Source: Myxococcaceae bacterium
GTDB taxonomy: Bacteria; Myxococcota; Myxococcia; Myxococcales; Myxococcaceae
Reading direction: 5' to 3'
NCBI GenBank assembly: GCA_019694575.1
Contig: JAIBBR010000003.1
Coordinates: 1 to 64,000 of the forward strand
Length of the DNA stretch: 64,000 nucleotides
This document shows positions 51,948 to 60,261 of this stretch, in pieces (positions within the stretch are counted from its first letter, which is position 1; the number at the start of each line of letters is the position of its first letter). The position numbers and the translations under genes are program-made. The notes beneath the pieces were generated by a model. That model was given only the letters and a program-made list of their open reading frames with translations, did no database searches and was not told the origin of the DNA.

Positions 51948-52705
51948 ATCTCGATTATGCGCTGCTGTTGATTGTCGGCGTGTTTGCGCTGTGGGGCGCT
52001 TTTACCGGCTTCGCCCGGCAGCTCGCCTCGGTGGTCGCCGCGATTGCCGGGTGGTTCGCCGCCAAGCCAACGGGTGAAGTGTGGGCGCCGGTCTTTGTCA
52101 AAGCCACTGGGTGGAGCGAAAAGCTTTCGACGCTCGCCACCACCGTCATCACCTTCATCGTCATCTACCTGCTGGTGCGCTGGTTGGTGACGACGGTGGT
52201 GCGCCGCGTGTTGGCAGGCAAAGACCCTGACAACCGCACCCTTGACCGGGTGCTCGGCTTCATCGCCAGTGGCGCGAAGATCTTTGGCCTGGTGTGGGTA
52301 GCGCTCTCGGCGCTTGCGTACGTCGAAAAGCACGTCAGCATTCAGGGCCGCCGCCCGTTCTCGCTGCCTTCAGATTCACGCGCAGTGAAATGGGTGCGTG
52401 AAAACAACCTCTTCGATTACCTGGGCACCACCGTCGAGCCCAGCCTGCCGAAGCTCTTAGAGGGCATTTCGGTGCGCGACGCCGTGTCGTTGCAAAAGAA
52501 CCCACACTTCATCGCGCTGCGAAAAAACCCCCTTTTCATGCCCCTGCTGAACGACAGCAAGGTGCAAAGCGCGGTGGAAAAAGGGCAATGGAGCGAGCTG
52601 GCACAAAACCCCACCGTGCAACGGGCCCTCGCAGACCCCGACGTACTCGAGCACTTGCGTGGGCTGGCGAGCGACTTGCGTTCTCAGAAGGGCATGCCGC
52701 GCTGA
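51944..52705 (+). CDS. CvpA-like membrane protein
   Basis: 253 residues, GTG start overlapping the J-protein stop. The first ~130 residues form the CvpA family core with three to four membrane helices (YALLLIVGVFALWGAFTGFARQLASVVAAIAGW, then FIVIYLLVRWLVTTVVRRVL). The C-terminal ~115 residues are soluble and helical (NPHFIALRKNPLFMPLLNDSKV, NPTVQRALADPDVLEHLRGL), an extension that short CvpA proteins lack. CvpA was first tied to colicin V production; its true role is unclear. Here it is coupled to the DnaK/DnaJ-like pair. Confidence 0.75.
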   Translation: MNLDYALLLIVGVFALWGAFTGFARQLASVVAAIAGWFAAKPTGEVWAPVFVKATGWSEKLSTLATTVITFIVIYLLVRWLVTTVVRRVLAGKDPDNRTLDRVLGFIASGAKIFGLVWVALSALAYVEKHVSIQGRRPFSLPSDSRAVKWVRENNLFDYLGTTVEPSLPKLLEGISVRDAVSLQKNPHFIALRKNPLFMPLLNDSKVQSAVEKGQWSELAQNPTVQRALADPDVLEHLRGLASDLRSQKGMPR

Positions 52706-52752
52706 TCAATGGTGGCATCGCGGGGCCGCTTTCTTATATTCGTGCTCCACAC

Positions 52753-54750
52753 ATGCCTCCTTCGCCTCCGCAACGTTGGTCTATTGGTGACTCACTCGAC
52801 ACGTACGCCATTCGGCAATGGGGGGCGGGCTACTTTGGCGTGAACGACAAAGGCAACGTCGTGGTGCACCCCGGCGGGCCTGATCAACCCAGCTTCGACT
52901 TGAAAGACTTGGTCGACGAAGTGCGCCGCCGCGGCATTGGCCCGCCGCTGCTCATTCGCTTCACCGACATTTTGCGCCACCGCGTGGTGCACCTGAACGA
53001 AGCGTTTCGCAAGGCGATTACCGAGCATGGGTACAAGGGCGGCTACAACGGCGTTTACCCCATCAAGGTGAACCAACACCGCTACGTGGTAGAAACGGTG
53101 GTCGGCGCCGGCCGGCAATATGCTTACGGGTTAGAAGCAGGCAGCAAACCTGAATTGCTCGCGGTGATGGCGTTGCTTGAAGACCAAGACGCCCTGATCA
53201 TCTGCAACGGCTACAAAGACGAAGAGTACATCGAGACGGCCCTGCTCGCCTCGAAGCTGGGCCGCCGGGTGGTGATGGTGGTGGAAAAACCCACCGAGCT
53301 GCCGCTGATTGCCGAGGTGGCGCGCAAGACGGGCATCGCTCCGCGCATCGGCATTCGCGTGCGGTTGTCGTCACGTGGCGCCGGCAAATGGGAGGCGTCA
53401 GGCGGCGACCGCTCTAAATTCGGCCTTTCTTCGTCTGAATTGATGCAGGCGATCGCCTTCATGCGCGAAGCCGGGCTGATCAATTCGTTCGAGCTGCTGC
53501 ATTTTCACTTGGGCAGCCAGATCTCCAACATTCGCAGTGTGAAGAATGCGTTGCGCGAGGTGGGCCGGTTCTACGTCGAAGTGGCGGGCTTGGGCGCGCC
53601 GCTCAAGTACCTAGACGTCGGCGGAGGTCTGGGCGTCGACTACGACGGCTCGCAGACCAACTTCTCATCGTCGATGAACTACACCACCGAAGAATACGCC
53701 AACGACGTGGTGTTCTCGGTGATGGAAGCATGCGATTTGGCGAAAGTGCCGCACCCGATTTTGGTCTCTGAATCGGGCCGCGCGGTGGTTGCTCACCACG
53801 CAGTGCTGGTGACCGAAGTGTTGGGCTCGAGCGAGTTCGATTCTGAGAGCGTGCCCGAGCGACTCACCGACGACGCGCCGCAAGTGGTGAAGAATCTGTG
53901 GGCCACGTACCGCGACGTGACGCGCAAGAACTTAATGGAGGCGTACCATGACGCCTCTGAATACAAGGAAGAGAGCCTGTCACTCTTTTCTCTCGGGCAT
54001 CTGACGCTGAGCCAGCGCGTGGTGGCTGAAAACATCTTCTGGGCGCTGTGCCACAAAATCATGCGGCTGGCGCGTGAGAGCGGCGAAGTGCCCGAAGACT
54101 TAGAGGTGCTGGAGCGCCTGCTTTCCGACACGTATTTCTGCAATTTTTCAGTCTTTCAATCGCTGCCTGACTCGTGGGCGATTGATCAGCTCTTCCCGGT
54201 AATGCCGCTGCATCGCCTGCAAGAGAAACCGACCCGTCAGGCCGTGCTCGCCGACATCACTTGCGACTCTGACGGCAAGATTGATCACTTCATCGACAAG
54301 CGTGAAGTGAAAGACGTGTTGCCGCTGCACCCGCTCAATGACGACGAGTACTACCTGGGCATTTTCTTGGTCGGCGCGTACCAAGAAATTTTGGGCGACT
54401 TGCACAATTTGTTCGGAGACACACACACGGTGCAGGTGTCATTGGCCCCGGGCGGCGGCTACCTGATTGATCACGTGGTGCCGGGCGATACCGTGACCGA
54501 AGTGCTGAACTACGTCAGCTACAACAAAGACGACCTGGTCGCGAAGATGCGCCGGTTGACCGAAGCCGCGTTGCGTGCGGGCCGCATTTCACTCGACGAC
54601 TCGCGGCAAATCTTGCGCGTGTATGAAGACGGTCTTGACGGTTACACGTACTTGGAGCGCGAAGTCGACGCCAAGGCGTTTCAGTCGACCGGGCAGCTGC
54701 GGCTGGTGCCCGTGGGAGAGAGCAACGGCGGCAGCAAGACCGGTACTTAG
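52753..54750 (+). CDS. speA: Biosynthetic arginine decarboxylase
   Basis: 665 residues, the length of SpeA. PLP lysine in GVYPIKVNQHRY (K105), glycine-rich LKYLDVGGGLGVDYDGS, C-terminal catalytic region LADITCDSDGKIDHFID and LFLVGAYQE-like (LGIFLVGAYQEILGDLHNLFGDTH). It converts arginine to agmatine, the first step to putrescine/spermidine. ATG at 52753 is right for the family start (WSIGDSLDTYAIRQWGAGYFGVND). No speB is adjacent. Stop interlocked at TTAG with the convergent OsmC gene. Confidence 0.96.
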   Translation: MPPSPPQRWSIGDSLDTYAIRQWGAGYFGVNDKGNVVVHPGGPDQPSFDLKDLVDEVRRRGIGPPLLIRFTDILRHRVVHLNEAFRKAITEHGYKGGYNGVYPIKVNQHRYVVETVVGAGRQYAYGLEAGSKPELLAVMALLEDQDALIICNGYKDEEYIETALLASKLGRRVVMVVEKPTELPLIAEVARKTGIAPRIGIRVRLSSRGAGKWEASGGDRSKFGLSSSELMQAIAFMREAGLINSFELLHFHLGSQISNIRSVKNALREVGRFYVEVAGLGAPLKYLDVGGGLGVDYDGSQTNFSSSMNYTTEEYANDVVFSVMEACDLAKVPHPILVSESGRAVVAHHAVLVTEVLGSSEFDSESVPERLTDDAPQVVKNLWATYRDVTRKNLMEAYHDASEYKEESLSLFSLGHLTLSQRVVAENIFWALCHKIMRLARESGEVPEDLEVLERLLSDTYFCNFSVFQSLPDSWAIDQLFPVMPLHRLQEKPTRQAVLADITCDSDGKIDHFIDKREVKDVLPLHPLNDDEYYLGIFLVGAYQEILGDLHNLFGDTHTVQVSLAPGGGYLIDHVVPGDTVTEVLNYVSYNKDDLVAKMRRLTEAALRAGRISLDDSRQILRVYEDGLDGYTYLEREVDAKAFQSTGQLRLVPVGESNGGSKTGT

Positions 54751-55163
54751 TAACGAAACACCACCGGCATTTGCAGCGCGGGGCTCAGCGAGCGAGCCAC
54801 CGGGCAGCCGCGGGCGATCTCTTCGAGCTTCGCGCGATCGCCCTCGCGCACTTCTTTGGGCATCTGAATGTCGATGCGCAGCTCGGCGATACGGCGCGGG
54901 TTGCTGGCCATGATTTTCTCGACACTGCCGGTGGCGTCTCCCCATGGCATCGACTCGCGCCGGGCCGCCAACGCCATGGTGGTGAGCATGCATGAGAGCA
55001 GCGCCGCGCCCACCGAGTCAGTGGGAGAAAAGCTCGAGGCATTGCCGCCGTTGTCTTTCGGGGCATCGGTCTTCCACTCCGTCGCTGAAGGCTCGTGACG
55101 CAAGCGGCACGTCAGGCCTTTCAATTCGGCGGTCATTTTCACTCCAGCGGTCGTGGTCATCAT
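54747..55163 (-). CDS. OsmC/YhfA-family peroxiredoxin-like protein
   Basis: 138 residues. OsmC fold: FSPTDSVGAALLSCMLTTMALAAR with the first redox Cys in a helix, and GCPVARSLSPAL with the second. These thiol peroxidases reduce organic hydroperoxides or act in sulfur handling (YhfA branch). Start at 55163 or the adjacent ATG at 55160. It is a single gene between speA and the HDAC gene, with its stop interlocked with speA. Confidence 0.9.
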   Translation of the reverse strand: MMTTTAGVKMTAELKGLTCRLRHEPSATEWKTDAPKDNGGNASSFSPTDSVGAALLSCMLTTMALAARRESMPWGDATGSVEKIMASNPRRIAELRIDIQMPKEVREGDRAKLEEIARGCPVARSLSPALQMPVVFRY

Positions 55164-55296
55164 GGTGCCTGCTTAGCGGAGAACCAGCGCTACGGGTTGG
55201 ACGAATGCCTAAACGCGGCGGCCGCGGGGTTGCGCGCACTGGAAATGTTCGTGGAGAGCTCGCCCCCATTTGGGCCAACGACTCTTTTAGGCAGCA

Positions 55297-57045
55297 TCAA
55301 GCTGCGCTCACCACGGTGAAGCGGCTGCTCTCACGCTCCGCGGCCACGCGTTCGCGGTCTTCAGGTATTTGCGCCTTGTCGAGCCAGCGAATCATTTCGT
55401 CAGGCTCCCACTGGTAGGGCTGGCCGTTGAGCCGTACTCGCCCTTGCGCGACCGCGTTCGTCACTTCAAGGAGTGGAATCGCTGCAGTGTCACGAACCAG
55501 CGCTTCGAACCGACCCTGACGCTCGGCGTTGAAGAAGCGCGACGTGTGCCGCGCCGCGAATGCCATGTGGTACCACGACGGGCAAAACGCAACGCCGTCG
55601 AACCCGAGGCGGCCCGCGACAAGACCGGTCATCAAGGCCGCTTCACGCGCCAACCCCAAACCCGGTACCTCTTGCCCCGGCAGCTGGGGCCGTTTGTCCG
55701 AAAATTTCGCGCGCGGGTGCCGCAACGAGAGCCAGTTGATGAACAAGAACTCCCGCGTACCGATGGTCTTCTTTTCCACCGCGAGCTCTACCAGCGGGTG
55801 CTCCTCGCCGGTATCGACGTCGACGCCGAGGAGCCGGGTCTGATCAGCCTTGCCTCGCTGCCCCAGCTCCACGCGGAGGTCGCGGTAGCCCAAGCGACGC
55901 AGCACGTCGAGCAGACCAAATTTTTCCCACGCCAGCTCGATGCCTTCAGCCGTGTAGAAGCCGAGCAGCCGATGCTGAGCTGCCTGCGACGGCCCGTACA
56001 ACTCGGGAAAATCGCTCTCACTCAACGTGCCTGCGCTGCCCAAGTCTTCAGCGCTCAGGCCTTTGGCAATGAAGTGAAACCGCTGTGAGAGCGGATCATA
56101 CTCAGCGGGTATCGGCGCTTCAGAACCAAGCGCCAGAGCCAAACCCGTGCCAGCCAACGCTTTCCACGCGTTAGAACCGTAGCCACCCGCGGGTAGCCAC
56201 ACCGAGGGTCGGCCGCCCAACGCTTTGAGCACGTTCAAGTCGCGCGTACGGGCACCCTCGAGCGTAAGGCCCAAGGCACCCAAACGGTCATGGGCAAGCA
56301 CGTCTCCACCGGCGAGTACAAAGGTGAGCGCCGCTTTGGGCATTTTTCCGAGCAGCGTGTCGAGCTCGGCCAGGTAGCGCTTGTCGTCGCAACCTTGGGG
56401 TAACACCGTTTCATGCACTGAGCGCGGCGGGGCCCAGTCGACGCCCGACAGCGAGCCCACCCACACGTTGTCTTCGGGCCGCAGACACGCTGCGGTACCA
56501 TCGGGAGGGTGTGCGTCGAGATCGAGCACCGCCACCGTGCCCTTTAAGCCTTCGCGGCGCAGCACACGTACCGCCACCACCACGTCGTTGAGCGGGCAAA
56601 AGCCCACACCGCGGTCAGGCCGGGCGTGGTGAAACCCTCCAAAGAGGTTCAAGTTCGGGCGCGCTTCTTTAAGCGCGTCACGTGCTGCGGCGAGCGTGCC
56701 GCCACAACCCAAACGGTAAGTGCGAATGAGCTCGTCGGGCACCACGTCTGAAACGTCGACCGCGAAGATGTCGGCCAGCACACGGGGGTTCGACAGCGAT
56801 TCTAAGTACTCGGCCGAGTGAACCAAGCCCAGCTCGGCATAAGAGATTGCGTGAGGGCGGCCCAACGCTGTGGCGTCGACCGCGCGGCTGTGCAGCAAAA
56901 ACTGGAGCGCGTCTTCAGCCCGACGCGAATCAATGCCGGTGCGCTCTTCAACACCGGTCAGCGGCAGGCGGTACGCGCTGTCGAACCATACGCGAAGCGG
57001 CCGGCGGGTATGGCGGGCATAAAAGTTGCGAAAGTGTTCCCACAT
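55297..57045 (-). CDS. Histone deacetylase-family protein fused to an unrecognised C-terminal domain
   Basis: 582 residues. About 1-320 is an HDAC/acetoin utilization AcuC-like domain: LFGGFHHARPDRGVGFCPLNDVVVAV (tandem His), VAVLDLDAHPPDGTAA (zinc D-x-H, HPPDG in place of HHGNG), FVLAGGDVLAHDRLGALG (zinc Asp) and WLPAGGYGSN (catalytic Tyr). All zinc ligands are retained. About 335-582 (LYGPSQAAQHRLLGFYTAEG onward) is not part of HDACs and I cannot name it; it has the stretch LGFDGVAFCPSWYHMAFAAR and a trailing helix. Likely a Zn-dependent acyl-hydrolase on small molecules or proteins. Its start is 33 bases before the 63-residue gene. Confidence 0.82.
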   Translation of the reverse strand: MWEHFRNFYARHTRRPLRVWFDSAYRLPLTGVEERTGIDSRRAEDALQFLLHSRAVDATALGRPHAISYAELGLVHSAEYLESLSNPRVLADIFAVDVSDVVPDELIRTYRLGCGGTLAAARDALKEARPNLNLFGGFHHARPDRGVGFCPLNDVVVAVRVLRREGLKGTVAVLDLDAHPPDGTAACLRPEDNVWVGSLSGVDWAPPRSVHETVLPQGCDDKRYLAELDTLLGKMPKAALTFVLAGGDVLAHDRLGALGLTLEGARTRDLNVLKALGGRPSVWLPAGGYGSNAWKALAGTGLALALGSEAPIPAEYDPLSQRFHFIAKGLSAEDLGSAGTLSESDFPELYGPSQAAQHRLLGFYTAEGIELAWEKFGLLDVLRRLGYRDLRVELGQRGKADQTRLLGVDVDTGEEHPLVELAVEKKTIGTREFLFINWLSLRHPRAKFSDKRPQLPGQEVPGLGLAREAALMTGLVAGRLGFDGVAFCPSWYHMAFAARHTSRFFNAERQGRFEALVRDTAAIPLLEVTNAVAQGRVRLNGQPYQWEPDEMIRWLDKAQIPEDRERVAAERESSRFTVVSAA

Positions 57046-57082
57046 CGCGGGAGTGAATCTCTAGCGCGATGCGAGCAGCAAA

Positions 57083-57274
57083 TCAGGTGTTTTCAATCAC
57101 CACCACCACACCCCGTTTGGGCGGGGGGTTGCGGCGGCGTTCCTCTTCTTTGCGCTCTTCTTCTTCGTCATCATCACGCGGCAGGGGAATCTCGAGCCGC
57201 GGGCGTTCGCGTTCTCGCTTCTGCCGCTCTCGTTCCCGGCGCTTTATTTCTTCGATGATGAAGGCATCAAGCAT
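57083..57274 (-). CDS. Small charged hypothetical protein
   Basis: 63 residues, about half of them Glu, Arg, Lys or Asp (IIEEIKRRERERQKRERERP, DDDEEEERKEEERRR), with a mixed-charge helix and a short hydrophobic end. ATG at 57274 but no convincing ribosome site. It is antisense to nothing else and keeps the codon bias of the neighbours. Myxobacterial genomes seem to contain comparable tiny arginine/glutamate-rich proteins, but I cannot cite a family. It ends 37 bases before the start of the HDAC gene on the same strand, so they may be co-transcribed. Confidence 0.55.
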   Translation of the reverse strand: MLDAFIIEEIKRRERERQKRERERPRLEIPLPRDDDEEEERKEEERRRNPPPKRGVVVVIENT

Positions 57275-57613
57275 GGCGGCTGTCTTGCCAATGATACGAA
57301 GTTATCAACGAAAAGATTTCACTCTTGTTGCGTGCAATCGTCGGACCGTGCGGCCAATAAGCCTCACTCCAAGGCATTGCATTTTTCGGGCTTCGTATCG
57401 CACCTGACTTAACAGTCACGCTCATCACAATAACCACGCGAACCGACTGGTCAACCCCAGCCGTACTGACCGTTTCAGCAGGTATGTAATGGCTGATCAA
57501 GGTGCGACGTGAGCGACCCAGTGCGTAAGAAAATACTTAGCGAAATCAGGTTGCGCGGGTGTTTACGCACCCTGTAAACGCGAGAGAACTGCCGTCGGCC
57601 GCAAGGAAAAAAC
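57275..57613. other. Non-coding stretch of about 340 bases before the acyl-CoA synthetase
   Basis: The longest gene-free region of the window. It holds no convincing coding frame; a 77-codon open frame on the minus strand has poor composition. The left side is AT-richer than the flanks. It should carry the promoters of the minus-strand small gene and of the acyl-CoA synthetase; the only firm structure is the inverted repeat at 57561-57579. Confidence 0.6.
57561..57579. promoter_or_regulatory. Candidate operator: inverted repeat upstream of acyl-CoA synthetase
   Basis: GTTTAC and GTAAAC form a 6-base inverted repeat with a 7-base centre (GCACCCT), 35 bases before the ATG at 57614. The overlapping GGGTG...CACCC makes a second short repeat. 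Position, spacing and symmetry are like a dimeric repressor site (TetR or FadR families regulate fatty-acid genes), but no regulator gene is adjacent. Confidence 0.45.
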
Positions 57614-59410
57614 ATGACTCAAGAATACCGTTCGGTTCCTGACTTGCTCTTGCACCGCATCGCTTCGACGCCCGACAAAGAAGCGTACACATTTCCCGAC
57701 GGCTCAAGCTGGAAGCACATCAGCTGGAAGCAGTTCGGCGAACAGGTGCGCGCGGTGTCGATGGGCCTGCGGGCGTTGGGCTTGCAGAACGAGCAGCGCG
57801 TGGCGATTGCGTGCAGCACCCGGTACGACTGGGTCGTCGCCGACATGGGCATTTTGTGCGCGGGCGGCGCCACCACCACGATTTACCCTTCGAGCACCGC
57901 CGACGATTGCGCCTTCATCATCAACGATTCAGGCACGGTGATCGTATTCGCCGAAAACGATGAGCAAATTGAAAAGCTGGCGTCGGTGCGGGCGAAAATT
58001 CCCGGCGTGAAGAAAGTGATTACCTTCGATGGCAAGCCTGGCCACGATGGTTGGGTCATCAGCTATGCCGAGCTGGTCGACATGGGCAAAGGCGCGTCGA
58101 CCATTGAATGGGAAAACATCGGCAAGGCCGTGAAGCCCGAAGCGCTGGCGACGTTGATTTACACCTCGGGTACCACCGGCCAGCCCAAGGGTGTCGAGCT
58201 CACGCATGACTGCTGGGTGTTCACCGCGCAGTGCATCGACGAGATGAAGCTCTTGCTGCCCGACGACGTGCAGTATTTGTGGCTGCCCCTCGCGCATTCT
58301 TTCGGCAAAGTGCTGGAAGTGGCGCAGCTGCGCATCGGCTTCAAAACGGCGATTGACGGCCGGGTAGACAAGTTGGTCGAGAACCTGGCCGTGGTGCGCC
58401 CCACCTTCGTGGCCGCGGTGCCGCGCATTTTCGAGAAGGTCTACAACAAGGTGATCGCCGGCGCGAAAGCGGGTGGCGGCATGAAGTGGAAAATTTTTCA
58501 GTGGGCAATGGGCGTGGCGAAGGAATGCACCGCCCTGCGCCAGCAGAAGCAGCAGCCAGGCGGCATGCTCGCGCTGAAAGAGAAGGTCGCTGACAAGCTG
58601 GTGTACTCGAAGTTGAAGAACCGCTTTGGTGGCCGGCTGCGCTACTTCGTGTCGGGCAGCGCTCCGCTCTCGCGTGAAATGGCCGAATTTTTTTACGGGT
58701 GCGGGTTGCTCATTCTCGAAGGTTACGGCCTCACCGAATCGAGCGCGGCAAGCTTCGTGGGCCGGCCCGACTCGCTCAAAATCGGCACGGTGGGGCCCCC
58801 CATGCCGGGCGTGAAACTGAAAATCGCCGAAGACGGAGAAATTTTGATTGGCGGCCGAGGCATCATGCGCGGGTACCACAACTTGCCCGACGTCACCGCC
58901 GAGACCATCAAAGGCGGTTGGTTATACACGGGCGACATCGGCGAGGTGACGCCCGATGGTTTGCTGCGCATCACCGACCGCAAGAAAGATCTGATCAAAA
59001 CCTCGGGCGGCAAGTACGTGGCACCACAAGCGAGCGAAGGCAAGTTCAAGGCGATCTGCCCCTACGTGAGCCAAATTTTGGTGCACGGCAACAACCGCAA
59101 TTTTTGTAGCGCGCTGGTGGCGTTAGACCCTGAAGCGATTACCGCTTGGGCGAAGCAAAACGGCGTGCCAGGCGGCTATTCAGAGATTGTGCAGAACCCC
59201 AAGACGCATGAGCTGATTAAGCCGTTTTTTGATCAACTCAATTCGGGGCTTGCCAGCTTCGAGGCGATCAAAAAATTCGCCATCGTGCCGAAAGACTTCA
59301 CCCAAGAAGACGGCGATTTGACGCCTTCGCTCAAGCTCAAGCGCAAGGTCGTCGAGAAGAAGTACCAGGCGCTTCTCGACGGCCTCTATGCCGGCAACAT
59401 GGCGGCGTAG
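57614..59410 (+). CDS. Long-chain acyl-CoA synthetase (AMP-forming)
   Basis: 598 residues with the adenylate-forming motifs: LIYTSGTTGQPKGVELTH (P-loop), LPLAHSFGKV, ILEGYGLTESSAASFVGRP, GWLYTGDIGEVTPDGLLRITDRKKDLIKTSGGKYVAP (hinge and AMP site) and SLKLKRKVVEKKY near the end with the catalytic Lys. Activates fatty acids with ATP and CoA; the FAA1/FadD branch (no acetyl-CoA synthetase features). The start has AAGGAAA upstream, and a palindromic site precedes it, suggesting repression control. Confidence 0.93.
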   Translation: MTQEYRSVPDLLLHRIASTPDKEAYTFPDGSSWKHISWKQFGEQVRAVSMGLRALGLQNEQRVAIACSTRYDWVVADMGILCAGGATTTIYPSSTADDCAFIINDSGTVIVFAENDEQIEKLASVRAKIPGVKKVITFDGKPGHDGWVISYAELVDMGKGASTIEWENIGKAVKPEALATLIYTSGTTGQPKGVELTHDCWVFTAQCIDEMKLLLPDDVQYLWLPLAHSFGKVLEVAQLRIGFKTAIDGRVDKLVENLAVVRPTFVAAVPRIFEKVYNKVIAGAKAGGGMKWKIFQWAMGVAKECTALRQQKQQPGGMLALKEKVADKLVYSKLKNRFGGRLRYFVSGSAPLSREMAEFFYGCGLLILEGYGLTESSAASFVGRPDSLKIGTVGPPMPGVKLKIAEDGEILIGGRGIMRGYHNLPDVTAETIKGGWLYTGDIGEVTPDGLLRITDRKKDLIKTSGGKYVAPQASEGKFKAICPYVSQILVHGNNRNFCSALVALDPEAITAWAKQNGVPGGYSEIVQNPKTHELIKPFFDQLNSGLASFEAIKKFAIVPKDFTQEDGDLTPSLKLKRKVVEKKYQALLDGLYAGNMAA

Positions 59411-59417
59411 TCAGCCC

Positions 59418-60179
59418 TTAAAAGCCCCACGGGCCGTAGGTTTTTGCGAAGAACGCGGCAGTGACGCTCCAGGCGAGGGTGAGCACCAGTGTGCGTGCGG
59501 CGCGTGGGGGCAGGCGGGTGGCGAAGCGGGCGGCGACGAAGCCTCCGCCGATTGCCGCCAACGAGAGAACGAGCGCCGCTTTCACTTCAATCAGCCCCGA
59601 GCCAAGCAGCGCGATGAAGGCCGCGGCGTTGATGGCCACGGCGAGCACCGACTTGAGCGCGTTCATCGGGTGAATATCGGGCATGCCGGCCATGGCCATG
59701 GTGGCGAGCATGAGCAGCCCCATGCCTCCGCCGAAGTAACCGCCGTAGACCGCGATGAGCAATTGGGCGAGCCACCACAGGCCGTGGGTAAAGACGGTTT
59801 TGGGTTGCGGCCTGCGTGATGAAAAAGTGAAAACCAGGGCGGCGACGAGCAGAAGAAATGGCAGCAGCTTCACGAAGAACGGAGCCGGCGTGTGCACCAG
59901 CACCCAAGCACCCAAGGCGCCTCCCGCTAAACTGGTCAGCAAGAGCGGGCGGGTATCGACTGTTTGGGGCCAATGATACCGGTACCCCCAGGCTGCCGAC
60001 AGTGAAGCCGGCCAGAGCGCCGCCGTGCTGGTAGCATTGGCTGCTTGCGGGGGTACACCGAAAAAGACCAGCAGCGGAAGCGTGAGGAAGCTGCCTCCTC
60101 CGGCCACCGCGTTCACCGCTCCTGCGGCGAAGCCACCCACCGAGAGGGCGAGCAACGAGCCCGGTGCCAGACTTTCCAT
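59418..60179 (-). CDS. TSUP-family permease (TauE/SafE)
   Basis: 253 residues from the ATG at 60179, seven to eight membrane helices. Two TauE/SafE repeats: GGFAAGAVNAVAGGGSFLTLPLLVFFGVPPQAANATS and VYGGYFGGGMGLLMLATMAMAGM, with the family's GxGGGxxxxP signature. Family members are anion exporters/importers for sulfonates, sulfite or thiosulfate; substrate unknown. Frame open to 60230, but the chosen ATG starts the first helix. Convergent with the acyl-CoA synthetase. Confidence 0.88.
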   Translation of the reverse strand: MESLAPGSLLALSVGGFAAGAVNAVAGGGSFLTLPLLVFFGVPPQAANATSTAALWPASLSAAWGYRYHWPQTVDTRPLLLTSLAGGALGAWVLVHTPAPFFVKLLPFLLLVAALVFTFSSRRPQPKTVFTHGLWWLAQLLIAVYGGYFGGGMGLLMLATMAMAGMPDIHPMNALKSVLAVAINAAAFIALLGSGLIEVKAALVLSLAAIGGGFVAARFATRLPPRAARTLVLTLAWSVTAAFFAKTYGPWGF

Positions 60180-60261
60180 TTTTCCATTCGTAGCACGCCG
60201 CCCCCTGCTTAAGACGCCGAACGACAACATCTAAAGTCTGACACCGACTGGCTCCCGCTGG

